A stretch of 64,000 bases of DNA from an uncultured cyanobacterium (lineage in GTDB: Bacteria; Cyanobacteriota; Cyanobacteriia; Cyanobacteriales; Geitlerinemataceae): assembly GCA_937899645.1 (NCBI GenBank), contig CALCCD010000103.1, positions 35,877 through 99,876 of the forward strand. The letters are read 5' to 3'. The notes beneath the pieces were generated by a model, which was not told the DNA's origin, made no database searches, and saw nothing but the letters and a program-made list of their open reading frames with translations. This document shows, piece after piece, positions 28,024-37,117 of this stretch (its first letter is position 1; every line of letters begins with the position of its first letter). The position numbers and the translations under genes were made by a program.

Positions 28024-28294
28024 GTCGTCCCCGACCTGTCGCTGAGTGACGTTTCTGGCGAATTTATCCTAACGAATCCTTCGGGCCCGGAAAGCAGGAC
28101 TCAAAACAACCCAGAAAGCGATCGCATCATCCGTTCGATTCGTTACGGACGATCGCAGGCAACTGCACTGTTTAGCCGGCGCGCCAGGATCCGATCGCGG
28201 AGAAATACGAGCCTGCAAAACGGCGATCGCGTCGGCCCGCGAAGCTTTCGTCATTCTTCGTGATAGAGAAAATATTGCGCTTTTACAAACTGAA

Positions 28295-28324
28295 ATTAAT
28301 TAAATGTTAACCCAGACTTAACGC
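28295..28324 (+). promoter_or_regulatory. Pho box upstream of pstS
   Basis: Three 8-base units spaced every 11 bases: ATTAATTA (28295), GTTAACCC (28306) and CTTAACGC (28317), each with the TTAA core and separated by 3 bases. This matches the known cyanobacterial Pho box (PyTTAAPyPy(T/A) direct repeats) bound by the phosphate response regulator SphR/PhoB. It lies about 150 bases before the pstS start. The rest of the 28024-28470 gap holds no gene. Confidence 0.8.
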
Positions 28325-28470
28325 TGGAATCCGACAACGTTGGAATACTGGGGTTGCATTTCTGCCGTCCGAACCTAACGACTTTTCTTCGCACGCAGAA
28401 ATCGCAACTAACGTGCGGCCCTCGCTCCGATCGCATCCATATTTCATCATAACGAGAATTACCGGACACT

Positions 28471-29562
28471 ATGAAACTCGAACTGCTTCTCAAGCGCCAA
28501 TCCACCGGCTTTTTAGCTGGCGTACTCGCTCTGACCCTGGCAGCTTGCGGCGGAGCCCCGGCGGATGACGCAGCCACCGATGACGCAGCCACCGACGACG
28601 CGGCCACCGAAGAGCCGGCGACTGACGACGCGGCAGCCGATGCCGAAGGCGGCGCAGAGGGCGATGTCCTCGTCGACGGCTCCAGCACGGTCTTCCCGAT
28701 CTCGGAAGCGATGGCTGAAGAATTTATGGCGGCCAACTCCGGCGCGCGCGTCACGGTGGGCGTCTCCGGTTCGGGCGGCGGCTTCAAGAAGTTCTGCGCG
28801 GGCGAGACCGATATCTCCAACGCATCGCGTCCGATTAAAGAGTCGGAAATCGAGCTGTGCGCTGAAAACGGCATTGAATACATCGAAGTGCCGGTGGCTT
28901 ATGACGGCCTTTCGGTCGTGGTCAACCCTGCTAACGAGTGGGCGGCCTGCATGCCGCCTGCCGAGCTGACCGCAATGTGGGAAGCGGCGGCAGAAGGTTC
29001 GGTGGACAACTGGAGCCAAATCAACCCCGAGTACCCCGACCAAGCCCTGGCGCTTTACGGCCCCGGTACGGACTCCGGAACCTACGACTACTTCGTCGAA
29101 GCGCTGATGGATGACGACGGTAGTCGTGGTGATTACACCGCATCGGAAGACGACAACATCATCGTCCAAGGCGTCCAAAACGACGAAGGTGGCCTCGGCT
29201 TCTTCGGCTTCGCATACTACGAAGAGAACTCGGATACGCTCAAATCCGTGGAAATCGAAAACTCCGACGGCGAGTGCGTTGCGCCGACCGCTGAAACGAT
29301 CGAAAACGGCACCTACAACCCGCTGTCGCGTCCGATCTTCTTCTACGTCAGCAAAGCGGCGATCGACGAGAAGCCCCAAGTGCAAGCTTTCGTGGACTTC
29401 CACCTCGATGAAGCGAACGCCGGTCTGATCACCGAAGTCGGTTACGTCGGCCTGCCTGCTGAAGTGCTGGAAAAAACCAAAGAGCGCGTCGCCTCGAAAA
29501 CCGTCGGCTCGATCTTTGAAGGCGGCTCCTCGGTGGGCGTCAGCCTGATGGACAAGCTCTAA
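28471..29562 (+). CDS. pstS: Phosphate ABC transporter substrate-binding lipoprotein
   Basis: Periplasmic phosphate-binding protein. The 363 residues start with a lipoprotein signal (hydrophobic stretch then LTLAAC, lipidated Cys26), a disordered Asp/Ala/Thr-rich linker with DDAAT repeats to about residue 65, and the binding domain with [24 protein letters not shown] and [12 protein letters not shown], which contain the phosphate-contacting Ser, Thr and Asp positions. It heads the pstSCAB operon and is preceded by a Pho box. The cyanobacterial paralogue SphX is similar, so PstS/SphX cannot be strictly separated here. Confidence 0.95.
   Translation: MKLELLLKRQSTGFLAGVLALTLAACGGAPADDAATDDAATDDAATEEPATDDAAADAEGGAEGDVLVDGSSTVFPISEAMAEEFMAANSGARVTVGVSGSGGGFKKFCAGETDISNASRPIKESEIELCAENGIEYIEVPVAYDGLSVVVNPANEWAACMPPAELTAMWEAAAEGSVDNWSQINPEYPDQALALYGPGTDSGTYDYFVEALMDDDGSRGDYTASEDDNIIVQGVQNDEGGLGFFGFAYYEENSDTLKSVEIENSDGECVAPTAETIENGTYNPLSRPIFFYVSKAAIDEKPQVQAFVDFHLDEANAGLITEVGYVGLPAEVLEKTKERVASKTVGSIFEGGSSVGVSLMDKL
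28564..28608 (+). repeat. 15-bp tandem repeat in the pstS linker
   Basis: Three copies of GAYGACGCRGCCACC encode DDAAT three times, followed by degenerate copies. They form the flexible linker between the lipidated Cys and the phosphate-binding domain. Confidence 0.85.
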
Positions 29563-29581
29563 TCTAGAGCCGAGCGGTTTT

Positions 29582-29606
29582 GCAGCGAGATCCTGTATCT
29601 CGCTGC
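29582..29606 (+). promoter_or_regulatory. Intercistronic hairpin after pstS
   Basis: A perfect 10-bp stem (GCAGCGAGAT with ATCTCGCTGC) and 5-base loop, 20 bases after the pstS stop and without a T-run. In binding-protein operons such hairpins commonly protect the upstream mRNA or cause partial termination, giving more binding protein than permease. The remaining 280 bases before pstC hold no gene. Confidence 0.6.
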
Positions 29607-29889
29607 GGCAATTCCGTGCGGTAGCCCCGAGTCCAAAGAGGAGTCATTTCTGCTCTTTCGAGTCTGCCGCCATCTTGCTTTCCGGCGCACAACAGCTGCA
29701 ATCCTCTTGACTGCGCATCATGCGTGAGCCGCAAACACCTACCTAGCTTCAGCGTTGTGGCGACATCCTCAGTTTCTTGTCCTCCGACGCAGTAGACTTT
29801 TCCCAAAAACAGTCCGTTCGAGCTCTGCGGCGATCGCCGCGATTGCTCTCCGTGCTGACTCTCCGAGCCGCTGGTGCTCGACACGCTTC

Positions 29890-30819
29890 ATGAATTCTGA
29901 ACCTACACGTAATGACTCGCTCTGGCAGCCAGACCGCCAAGCGAGCAGAACGTCTGAGGCAATTGTCCGAACGATTTTTGGCGCGTTTGCGCTCGTTTCG
30001 GTGTTGACGACCATCGGCATCGTCGGAACGCTGATTTTCGAGATGTTCGAGTTTTTCCAGGAGGTTCCGTTCTGGAACTTCCTGACCGACGATCAGTGGA
30101 CGCCGCTGTTCCCGACGGCGGAGTTCGGCATCTTCGTCCTGATTAGCGCTACGGCTCGAACTTCGACGATCGCGGTTGCGATCGCGCTGCCCTTGGGGCT
30201 GTTCGCCGCGATTTTCCTCAGTGAGTACGCAGGCCCGAAAACGCGCCAGATCGTCAAGCCGCTGCTGGAGGTCTTGGCGGGTATCCCCTCGGTCGTGTTC
30301 GGCTACTTCGCGCTCTTGTTCGTCACGCCGCTGCTGCAGAGCTTTATCCCGATTTTGCAGGGGTTTAATGCCCTGAGTGCTGGCCTCGTTCTCGGGATTT
30401 CGATTACGCCGCTGGTCGCCTCGCTCAGTGAAGATGCGATTTTCGCCGTGCCCCGCAGTCTGCGCGACGGTGCTTACGCACTGGGCGCGACGAAGCGCGA
30501 GGCGATCGTCTCCGTCGTTTTGCCCGCTGCGCTCTCCGGTATCGTCTCGTCGATTATTCTGGCCGTCTCGCGGGCGATCGGCGAAACGATGATCGTCACC
30601 CTGGCCGCCGGACAAAACCCGAGCCTCGGCCTCAATCCCTTCGTTCCGATCATGACGATGACCGCCTTTATCGTGCAGGTCAGCTTGGGCGATACGCCCG
30701 CCGGATCGCTGGCATACAAAACCATCTTCGCCGTTGGGATGACGCTGTTCCTGCTGACTTTGGTGCTTAATATCTTCAGCTTCTGGTTCGTCCGCCGCTT
30801 CCGCGAGAAATACGACTAA
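29890..30819 (+). CDS. pstC: Phosphate ABC transporter permease PstC
   Basis: Membrane permease subunit of 309 residues with about six helices. The binding-protein-dependent transport signature is seen as GAYALGATKREAIVSVVLPAA..GI, and AISRAIGET-like residues read AVSRAIGETMIV. I start it at ATG 29890 (MNSEPTRND) since the upstream frame from 29755 is Arg/Ser-rich and unlike PstC. The TAA stop overlaps the pstA ATG by one base. Confidence 0.93.
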   Translation: MNSEPTRNDSLWQPDRQASRTSEAIVRTIFGAFALVSVLTTIGIVGTLIFEMFEFFQEVPFWNFLTDDQWTPLFPTAEFGIFVLISATARTSTIAVAIALPLGLFAAIFLSEYAGPKTRQIVKPLLEVLAGIPSVVFGYFALLFVTPLLQSFIPILQGFNALSAGLVLGISITPLVASLSEDAIFAVPRSLRDGAYALGATKREAIVSVVLPAALSGIVSSIILAVSRAIGETMIVTLAAGQNPSLGLNPFVPIMTMTAFIVQVSLGDTPAGSLAYKTIFAVGMTLFLLTLVLNIFSFWFVRRFREKYD

Positions 30820-31877
30820 TGAATACGCCGAATACTTCCGGTTCGAGCTTGGAGAGTCAGGCCGCAAAGTTCGAGGTCGATATCAGCTCCCGCTATCGTA
30901 CCGATAGCATCTTCAAGACGCTGACTTGGTTGGCGATCTCGATCGCGCTGCTCGTCCTTGCAACCTTGATTGTCGACGTACTGTTCGATGGTCTGCCCTT
31001 CGTTAACTGGGACTTCCTAACCAACTTCCCCTCGCGCAAACCCGAGCGTGCCGGTCTGCTCTCGGCGCTGGCCGGGACAATTTGGGTGATGGTCACGGTT
31101 GCCGTTATCGCTTTTCCGTTGGGCGTCGGCGCGGGAATCTTCCTGGAAGAGTTCGCCGAAGACAACTGGTTTACGCGGGCGATCGAGATCAATATCAACA
31201 ACCTGGCGGGCGTTCCGTCGATCATCTACGGCTTGCTTGGGTTGCAGGTGTTCGTGCGCGTCTTCGGCCCGAACGGATGGTTTTACGAACTCACTCTGGC
31301 GATCAAAGAGAGCGTTTATCAACTGCTCGTCGAAGCCTTCGGGAACAACAGCATGTTGTTGCAATGGGTTTATGGGTTGCTTACTGATGCCGATGGGCAG
31401 ATTACGGGTGTTGATATTACCGGCGGACGCAGTATCATCACCGGGGGACTTACCCTGGCGCTGCTCGTTCTGCCGATCGTGATCGTCTCGACGCGCGAGT
31501 CACTGCGTGCGGTTCCCGACAGCCTGCGCCTGGCTGGGTTTGCCCTCGGCGCAACCCGCTGGCAGGTGGTGCGCGACCAGATTATGCCGATGGCGTTCCC
31601 CGGTGTCCTGACCGGAACCATCCTGGCGCTATCGCGGGCAATCGGTGAGACTGCGCCGCTGATTACGATCGGGGCGTTAACGTTTATCTCATTCCTGCCG
31701 GAGAACCTGCAAAGCCCGTTCACGGTATTGCCCATTCAGATCTACAACTGGGTCTCGCGACCGCAGAAAGACTTCCACGACCTTGCCGCTGGCGGAATTA
31801 TCGTTCTGCTCGTCGTCCTGCTCGTGATGAACTCCACGGCAGTTTTGCTACGCAACAAGCTGCAAAAACGCTTCTAG
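30819..31877 (+). CDS. pstA: Phosphate ABC transporter permease PstA
   Basis: Second permease subunit, 352 residues. It carries GVGAGIFLEEFAEDNWFTR, NNLAGVPSIIYGLLG, the coupling-loop sequence AGFALGATRWQVVRDQIMP and ALSRAIGETAPL. Relative to E. coli PstA there is an insertion of about 40 residues around QWVYGLLTDADGQITGV before the late helices, common in cyanobacterial PstA. Its start overlaps the pstC stop by one base, so translation is coupled. Confidence 0.94.
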   Translation: MNTPNTSGSSLESQAAKFEVDISSRYRTDSIFKTLTWLAISIALLVLATLIVDVLFDGLPFVNWDFLTNFPSRKPERAGLLSALAGTIWVMVTVAVIAFPLGVGAGIFLEEFAEDNWFTRAIEININNLAGVPSIIYGLLGLQVFVRVFGPNGWFYELTLAIKESVYQLLVEAFGNNSMLLQWVYGLLTDADGQITGVDITGGRSIITGGLTLALLVLPIVIVSTRESLRAVPDSLRLAGFALGATRWQVVRDQIMPMAFPGVLTGTILALSRAIGETAPLITIGALTFISFLPENLQSPFTVLPIQIYNWVSRPQKDFHDLAAGGIIVLLVVLLVMNSTAVLLRNKLQKRF

Positions 31878-31952
31878 CGTGACCTGCGCCGAGGCCCGCC
31901 CGCCTGCGGCCACCCAATCTCGACCTCGATCGATCTCATACCTATCGCAACA

Positions 31953-32756
31953 ATGGTTAACGAATCCGCCCAAATCGCTACCGAGCCCGCACTGCGCGCC
32001 GAGAATCTCAACGTTTACTACGGCTCGACGCTGGCGGTTCGCGAGGTCAACCTCAAGATTCCCAAAAACAAAGTCGTCGCCTTCATCGGCCCGTCCGGCT
32101 GCGGTAAAAGCACCGTGCTGCGCTGCTTCAATCGGATGAACGACCTAATTCCCACAGCGCGAGTGACCGGAACGATTTCATTTCAAGGTACGAACCTCTA
32201 CGCCCCGAGCGTCGATCCCGTCGAGCTGCGCCGCCGCATCGGTATGGTCTTCCAGAAGCCGAACCCGTTCCCGAAATCGATCTATAACAATATCGCCTTC
32301 GGCGCGCGCATCAACGGCTACAAGGGCGATATGGACGAGCTGGTGGAGATGTCGCTGCGCCGCGCCGCGATTTGGGATGAAGTCAAAGACAAGCTGCAAG
32401 AAAGCGGTCTCGCCCTCTCCGGCGGTCAGCAGCAGCGGCTGTGCATTGCTCGCGCGATCGCGATCGCGCCGGAAATCATCCTGATGGACGAGCCCTGCTC
32501 GGCGCTCGACCCGATCTCGACGCTAAAGGTCGAGGAGCTGATCCACGAGCTGAAGCAGCAGTACACGATCGTGATCGTCACCCACAACATGCAGCAGGCG
32601 TCGCGGGTCTCCGACCTGACGGCGTTTTACAATGCTGAAGCCTTGGAGGGCGGCAGCAAGGTGGGATACCTGGTGGAATACGATCGCACCACGTCGATCT
32701 TTCATAATCCGGCGGAGAAAGCCACCCAGGACTACGTCAGCGGTCGCTTCGGTTAA
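31953..32756 (+). CDS. pstB: Phosphate ABC transporter ATPase PstB
   Basis: ATP-binding subunit, 267 residues. Walker [11 protein letters not shown]-loop [14 protein letters not shown], signature [14 protein letters not shown], Walker [13 protein letters not shown] and the switch His in [10 protein letters not shown] are all intact. It is the last gene of the operon, 75 bases after pstA and followed by a strong terminator. No phoU follows. Confidence 0.97.
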   Translation: MVNESAQIATEPALRAENLNVYYGSTLAVREVNLKIPKNKVVAFIGPSGCGKSTVLRCFNRMNDLIPTARVTGTISFQGTNLYAPSVDPVELRRRIGMVFQKPNPFPKSIYNNIAFGARINGYKGDMDELVEMSLRRAAIWDEVKDKLQESGLALSGGQQQRLCIARAIAIAPEIILMDEPCSALDPISTLKVEELIHELKQQYTIVIVTHNMQQASRVSDLTAFYNAEALEGGSKVGYLVEYDRTTSIFHNPAEKATQDYVSGRFG

Positions 32757-32790
32757 GAGGCGGCTCTGCTTGGCGATCGAGACGCAATTG

Positions 32791-32834
32791 AAAACAGAGG
32801 CGCTGAATGCTGTCGTTCAGCGCCTCTGTTTTTT
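32791..32834 (+). terminator. Terminator of the pst operon
   Basis: A perfect 17-bp stem (32791-32807 with 32816-32832) with an 8-base loop and six T at the 3' side, 34 bases after the pstB stop. The symmetrical A and T runs would let it work on both strands. Confidence 0.95.
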
Positions 32835-33022
32835 CGTGCGGAGCGAGCCGAAATGAAACCATCATTCCGCGACCCTCTATGCTGGAATAGACTCCTCACA
32901 TGAATTCGGTGAGCGCTGATCGAGAATCGGAAAGCTCAGACTTCGACATTCGGATCTTTGCTGGAAACAGACAACATTCGTTCGAGAATTCGAGTAATGC
33001 TCCAGCTAAAATTCGCCGATCG

Positions 33023-33054
33023 AAAAGGGGCAGTCCTGACTAGAACTGCCCCTT
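33023..33054 (-). terminator. Terminator downstream of tRNA-Glu
   Basis: A 10-bp perfect stem (AAGGGGCAGT at 33025-33034, complement at 33045-33054) and 10-base loop. On the minus strand it ends in TTTT and lies 8 bases after the tRNA 3' end. Confidence 0.8.
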
Positions 33055-33061
33055 CTTAAAA

Positions 33062-33134
33062 TACCCCCAAGGGAATTCGAATCCCTGTCGCCTCCGTGAA
33101 AGGGAGGTGTCCTAGGCCTCTAGACGATGGGGGC
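33062..33134 (-). tRNA. tRNA-Glu (anticodon UUC)
   Basis: A 73-base cloverleaf on the minus strand: acceptor GCCCCCA with UGGGGGU and discriminator A, anticodon loop CUUUCAC between CCUCC and GGAGG, and a TUC arm containing TTCGAATT. The first pair is G1-U72, as in plastid tRNA-Glu. CCA is not encoded. In cyanobacteria this tRNA serves translation and, charged with glutamate, starts tetrapyrrole synthesis. Confidence 0.97.
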
Positions 33135-33203
33135 CTAATGCATTGCGGTTCGTGGACTTTGCCCTTCAGCGCTTTAATAAATTAACGAAGTTTCTTATGA
33201 GTG

Positions 33204-34322
33204 TCAACTCTCCCAGGAGAAAATTTTCGGGAAGCTCTCGCCGCGCTGACAGTAGGCTGCGAGCAGGCGGGCGCAGTTGGCGATCGCGCCCAAATGCGCC
33301 ACTTCGTAGCCGTGGGTATTTTGCGTCGGGAAGCTGACGCACGCGCCGCGCGCCACGTGGCCGAACTTCACCGCGATCGAGGCGTCGCTGCCGAAACCCG
33401 CTAGGACGGCGAGCTGCACGGACAGGCCGATCTCGTCGGCACTCGCTCGCAGATCGCCGGTCAGCCCTTCATCGTAGACGCCGTAGCCGTCTTGGATGAG
33501 CAATACCGGGCGATCGCCATCTTCGATGGGATATTCCGGCGAGAGCGGGCAGATTTCCAACGCGACGATCGCCTCGACTCGGGTGCGATTGCTGAAGTAC
33601 AGCGCGCCGATCGCACCGACCTCTTCCTTCGCCGAAGCGACCAGATACACCGTGACTTCCGGCTCGGACGGCGATGCCGAAAACAGCCGCGCCAGCTCCA
33701 GCAACACCGCCACCGAGGCTTTGTTATCGAGGGTGTAGCTGGCGATCCAGTCCTGGAGGCGCACCGGACGCTTGCGGTGCTTACCGATGACGGCGCGCGT
33801 GCCCGGTCGGACGCCAGCAGCGGCCAGCTCGGCGGGTTGCTGCTTGGTCTCGACCCAGGCGTCTTCCCAACGCACCGGGCGATCGTCCTGCTGCGCTTTT
33901 TGGGGCGAGAGGTGCGACACATGGCGCGAACCGAAGCTGAGGACGCCGGTGACGGTTTCGCGATCGCCGAGCAGGTCGATCGCCCCTTCGCCGTAGATCC
34001 AGGGGAACGCACCGCCCAGTTTCCGCAGTCGGATGCGCCCATCGGCTTCGATGTTGTGGACGATCGCGCCGATTTCGTCCTTATGACCGGTAATGGCGAT
34101 CGCACGATCGGCTTGGCGACCGGGAATCTTCGCAATCACGTTACCCGCTTCGTCTTTCCATACCTCAACCCCGAGCTGCCCGAACGCCGACAGCAGCCAG
34201 CCGTCTACCTCTTCTTCGACGCCGCTGGGCGAATGGTGCATCACCAGCGTCTCGATTTCCGAGAACCAGCGATCGTAGTCCGTGCCGTTGGGCGTCGTCG
34301 AGAAATCTAGGCTGTCGGGCAT
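33204..34322 (-). CDS. M42 family metallopeptidase
   Basis: A 372-residue cobalt/zinc aminopeptidase of the M42 (TET/glutamyl aminopeptidase) family. Metal-site motifs are GHKDEIGAIV, SYTLDNKAS, the general-base pair AKEEVGAIG, VALEI and the C-terminal NTHGYEVAHL. Known relatives form dodecameric cages degrading peptides. The family usually has HxDEIG at the first site; here a Lys lies between His and Asp. It is transcribed towards the tRNA-Glu gene. Confidence 0.92.
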   Translation of the reverse strand: MPDSLDFSTTPNGTDYDRWFSEIETLVMHHSPSGVEEEVDGWLLSAFGQLGVEVWKDEAGNVIAKIPGRQADRAIAITGHKDEIGAIVHNIEADGRIRLRKLGGAFPWIYGEGAIDLLGDRETVTGVLSFGSRHVSHLSPQKAQQDDRPVRWEDAWVETKQQPAELAAAGVRPGTRAVIGKHRKRPVRLQDWIASYTLDNKASVAVLLELARLFSASPSEPEVTVYLVASAKEEVGAIGALYFSNRTRVEAIVALEICPLSPEYPIEDGDRPVLLIQDGYGVYDEGLTGDLRASADEIGLSVQLAVLAGFGSDASIAVKFGHVARGACVSFPTQNTHGYEVAHLGAIANCARLLAAYCQRGESFPKIFSWES

Positions 34323-34361
34323 GGGGGATCGTCAAGTGCGTCCCGAATATGCTGCCCTTTT

Positions 34362-34438
34362 GTAGGGGCGCATGGCAATGCGCCCGAGATCCCCTGAGGC
34401 TTTTACCGATCCCGGGCGCACTGCCGTGACGCCCCTAC
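34362..34438. repeat. Inverted repeat, family A, copy 1
   Basis: Two arms of about 30 bases (34362-34391 and 34408-34438) beginning GTAGGGGCG and containing TGCGCCCG are near-complementary around a short loop. The same sequence forms the arms at 45043-45216. It sits between the M42 peptidase and the His/Met-rich protein gene. Confidence 0.85.
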
Positions 34439-34476
34439 CGTCAGCGGGCGATCTCGTTCTGCGGATGTGCCAGCGG

Positions 34477-35112
34477 CTACGGCATCACCATCACGGTCGC
34501 CGTCGCCTCGATCGTCTCGCCGTTCAGCGTCAGCTCCTGGTGCTGGTTCGAGTTCAGCGTCACGCGCAGCTCCACTTCACCAGCGGGCAGCTCGGGAATA
34601 TGGAACCAGTTGCCGTAAACGCGGGCGAGCTTGATGCCGTTTGCATAGACGTGGGCGTGGCCTTCGCCGTCCATGTTCGTATCGCCGACCATATCGCCGG
34701 TCAGCTCGAAGTTCTCGGTGATGAGTTCCAGGTTCCAACCCGACACCGTGTCCGGCTCGATCGCGATCGCCAGCGTCGGCGCGGGCATATCGGCGGAGAC
34801 TTCCAGCGTGCCGTGGTGGTGTCCGCCGTGGTCGCCGTGACCGTGGCCGCTATGGTCGTGGTCGCCGTGACCGGGCATTGGCATAGCATCCATCGGCATG
34901 TTGTCCATCGGCATATCGTCCATACCGTCATGGCCGTCACCGTGTCCGGGCATGTCGCCCATGCCGCTGTGGTCGTGGGCGAGCGTCGTCGGCGTCGTTT
35001 CCAGCGATCCAGCAGATGCGGGCACTTGGCCGAGTAGCAGTAGAGCGAGCGGCGAGAGTGCCAGATTTAGGCCGACGCGAGCCAGTTTTCGTGAGAAGGG
35101 AGCAAATGACAT
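34477..35112 (-). CDS. Secreted His/Met-rich putative metal-binding protein
   Basis: A 211-residue exported protein. A signal peptide covers about 1-35 (LARVGLNLALSPLALLLLG then ASAG). Residues about 45-100 are a low-complexity His/Met/Asp/Gly region (motifs such as HDHSGMGDMPGHG, DDMPMDNMPMDAMPMPG and GHGHGDHGGHHHG), a composition typical of copper or other soft-metal chelation. A C-terminal beta-rich domain contains GHAHVYANGIKLARVYG and WFHIPELPAGEVELRV. I infer periplasmic metal binding; no named family is certain. Confidence 0.8.
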   Translation of the reverse strand: MSFAPFSRKLARVGLNLALSPLALLLLGQVPASAGSLETTPTTLAHDHSGMGDMPGHGDGHDGMDDMPMDNMPMDAMPMPGHGDHDHSGHGHGDHGGHHHGTLEVSADMPAPTLAIAIEPDTVSGWNLELITENFELTGDMVGDTNMDGEGHAHVYANGIKLARVYGNWFHIPELPAGEVELRVTLNSNQHQELTLNGETIEATATVMVMP

Positions 35113-35256
35113 AACGTATAAATCGCAGAATCTTAGGGTGAGTCGAGCCGCATAAAAAACTCGATCGGGCCATCAACTTCTAGCGATCGAGACACCATGT
35201 CAATCGACGAAACGTCGTAGTAATTGAGCTTTAAGGCTCTCAAAACCTGACGTGGG

Positions 35257-36840
35257 TTAGTTCGGCGCACTGCCCAAAACGACCAAACTCAGTAGCGTGT
35301 TGCTATTCCAGAGCCCGTGCAGCAGCATCACGGCAAACAGGCTGCGCGATCGCGTGTACACCACGCCGAGGACGATACCCAGCGACATGAGCGGCAGCAC
35401 CTCCGAAGCACTGAGGTGGGCGCAGGCGAATACCAGCGCGCTGATGACGATCGCGCCCGTTACCGGTACGTAGCGCGTCAGCGACGGCAGCAAGAAACCG
35501 CGAAACACGATCTCTTCAAACACCGGCGCGGCTACGGCGGCGGTCAAAATAAAGAACCCCAGCGCCCACCAGTCCTGACTTTCCAGTGCCACCTCCAAGA
35601 TCGGATTGCTGCCGCCCTGACCGTTCCAGAGGTATTGGTTGACGATCGAGATGCCGATGACGATCGGGATCGCGCAGCAGTAGCCACCGACGCCCCAGAG
35701 GATCGATCGCCAGTTCGGGCGAAACTTCAGCCAGGTCTTATCGAGCGGGAAGAAGGGCTTGACGGTGACGTAGAGAACGTAGAGCGCCGCTGCTGCGGAC
35801 AGCACGTAGCTCATCAAAATCGACGCCGCCTGCCCGCGCGCCGTTGTCGCGAACGCCTGGAGGCCGAGTAGCGAGAGCACCTGCGGCAAAATTAGGCCAC
35901 CGCTGACGAACTGACCGGTGAAAAAGACCACGAAAAAGCCGCCGACGATCGCCTGGGCGATATCGTCCCAGCCCCAGGGCACGTCCCAGGTCGTGTCGGC
36001 GTTGCGGGCGAGCAGTGCCTCGGAGCCGCGCCGCCAGCGCTGAACCAGCAGAACGGCACCGATCGTCAGGCCGCTGCCCAGCCCGAGGAGCGACGATGCG
36101 GTCAGAAAGGCGAGCTTGCGGACAGCGTCGCCAGCATTGGCCTCGACCCGATCGTTTAGCGCTGCCAGCCGATCGCGTTCGCCTTCGGTTTCGTAAAGCC
36201 GCGCCAGTGCCCGATCGCGGAACCAGCCGCGAAACGAGGCGCGAATCGACTCCTCCGCGATTGGCAGCACCTGAGTGGGTTCGCTCCACAGCCCGATCGC
36301 CACCGTCGCGGCGGTCACGATCTCCGGATCGGGGCGGGCGTCGCGATCGCGCCCGACTTCCTCGCGGGTCAGCATCTGCCAGGTTTCGCGCGCGGCCTCG
36401 GTGTCGCCCGTTTGGGTTTGCAGCAAGCCGATGTAGAGCTCGAGTTCGTCGCTCTGGCGCTGGAGGCCGTCGATCGTCGCCTCGATCGCACCGAGCTGCT
36501 CGCCCGCCACCTCCGGATTCACCCGCAGCAAGTCGCTTTGCTGCGATCGCACCGTTTCCAAGCTGCGCGCCGTTTCTATGCGGGCGTTTTCGTACTGCCC
36601 TAGCGCTGTCGCCAGCAGATCTTCCCCGAGAATCTGCGCCTGCAAAACCTCGAGTTCCGACGGCGACACCTGCCACTCGGCGGGCGGCTCCCACTCCGAC
36701 GCTTGCAGCAGCAGGTCGGTCTGGGCGAGTTCGAGGCGATCCTGGATTTGCGGGCGATTCAGGCTACTGACCAGGGTTAGCCCGATTAGCGAAACGACAA
36801 GCGCTGTCAGAACAGCGAGCAAGCCCTGCTTCGTAGTCAT
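35257..36840 (-). CDS. CPBP family intramembrane metalloprotease
   Basis: A 527-residue membrane protein. One N-terminal helix is followed by a large soluble helical region (about 30-245), then about eight membrane helices. The CPBP (Abi/Rce1) motifs are EEIVFRGFLLP, ACAHLS and HGLWNSN, providing the Glu and His metal ligands. The large N-terminal extension is typical of cyanobacterial members. Substrate unknown. It lies upstream of the His/Met-rich gene on the same strand, with 144 bases between. Confidence 0.92.
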   Translation of the reverse strand: MTTKQGLLAVLTALVVSLIGLTLVSSLNRPQIQDRLELAQTDLLLQASEWEPPAEWQVSPSELEVLQAQILGEDLLATALGQYENARIETARSLETVRSQQSDLLRVNPEVAGEQLGAIEATIDGLQRQSDELELYIGLLQTQTGDTEAARETWQMLTREEVGRDRDARPDPEIVTAATVAIGLWSEPTQVLPIAEESIRASFRGWFRDRALARLYETEGERDRLAALNDRVEANAGDAVRKLAFLTASSLLGLGSGLTIGAVLLVQRWRRGSEALLARNADTTWDVPWGWDDIAQAIVGGFFVVFFTGQFVSGGLILPQVLSLLGLQAFATTARGQAASILMSYVLSAAAALYVLYVTVKPFFPLDKTWLKFRPNWRSILWGVGGYCCAIPIVIGISIVNQYLWNGQGGSNPILEVALESQDWWALGFFILTAAVAAPVFEEIVFRGFLLPSLTRYVPVTGAIVISALVFACAHLSASEVLPLMSLGIVLGVVYTRSRSLFAVMLLHGLWNSNTLLSLVVLGSAPN

Positions 36841-36970
36841 GGGTTTTTATTCGCACCAATCGTGCAGTCCGTCCAAAGTCTCATTAGCTTAACTGAGTGC
36901 TTGGGATCGGGGCAGCGCGAGCTCTAGTCGCGGCAAGGCAAACGCATACTCAAAATTCAGTGCGAAAAAG

Positions 36971-37030
36971 CCAGGATTTGAGTGCTGAGCCTGTCGAAGT
37001 GCGGCCACTTATCGCGGTTTCACCCAGGCT
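36971..37030. repeat. Dispersed repeat, family B, copy 2
   Basis: Shares GGATTTGAGTGCTGAGC, TGTCGAAGTGCGGCC and TTTCACCCAGGCT with the copies near 19.3 and 41.4 kb; the inverted arms are degraded here. It lies between the CPBP and HAD genes, where I see no other feature. Confidence 0.65.
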
Positions 37031-37117
37031 ATCGGCGAGGCCGACGCTTCGCGAACGACTCTGTTCGGCCGTCCACACACCGGCTAGCCGGAACATTTCA
37101 AGCGTGCGTTCCCCCGG

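Noticed and set aside
32888..32905. ACTCCTCACA, similar to the core of the cyanobacterial small RNA Yfr1
   Set aside because: The core differs at its last base, no terminator follows and no flanking stem-loops fit Yfr1.
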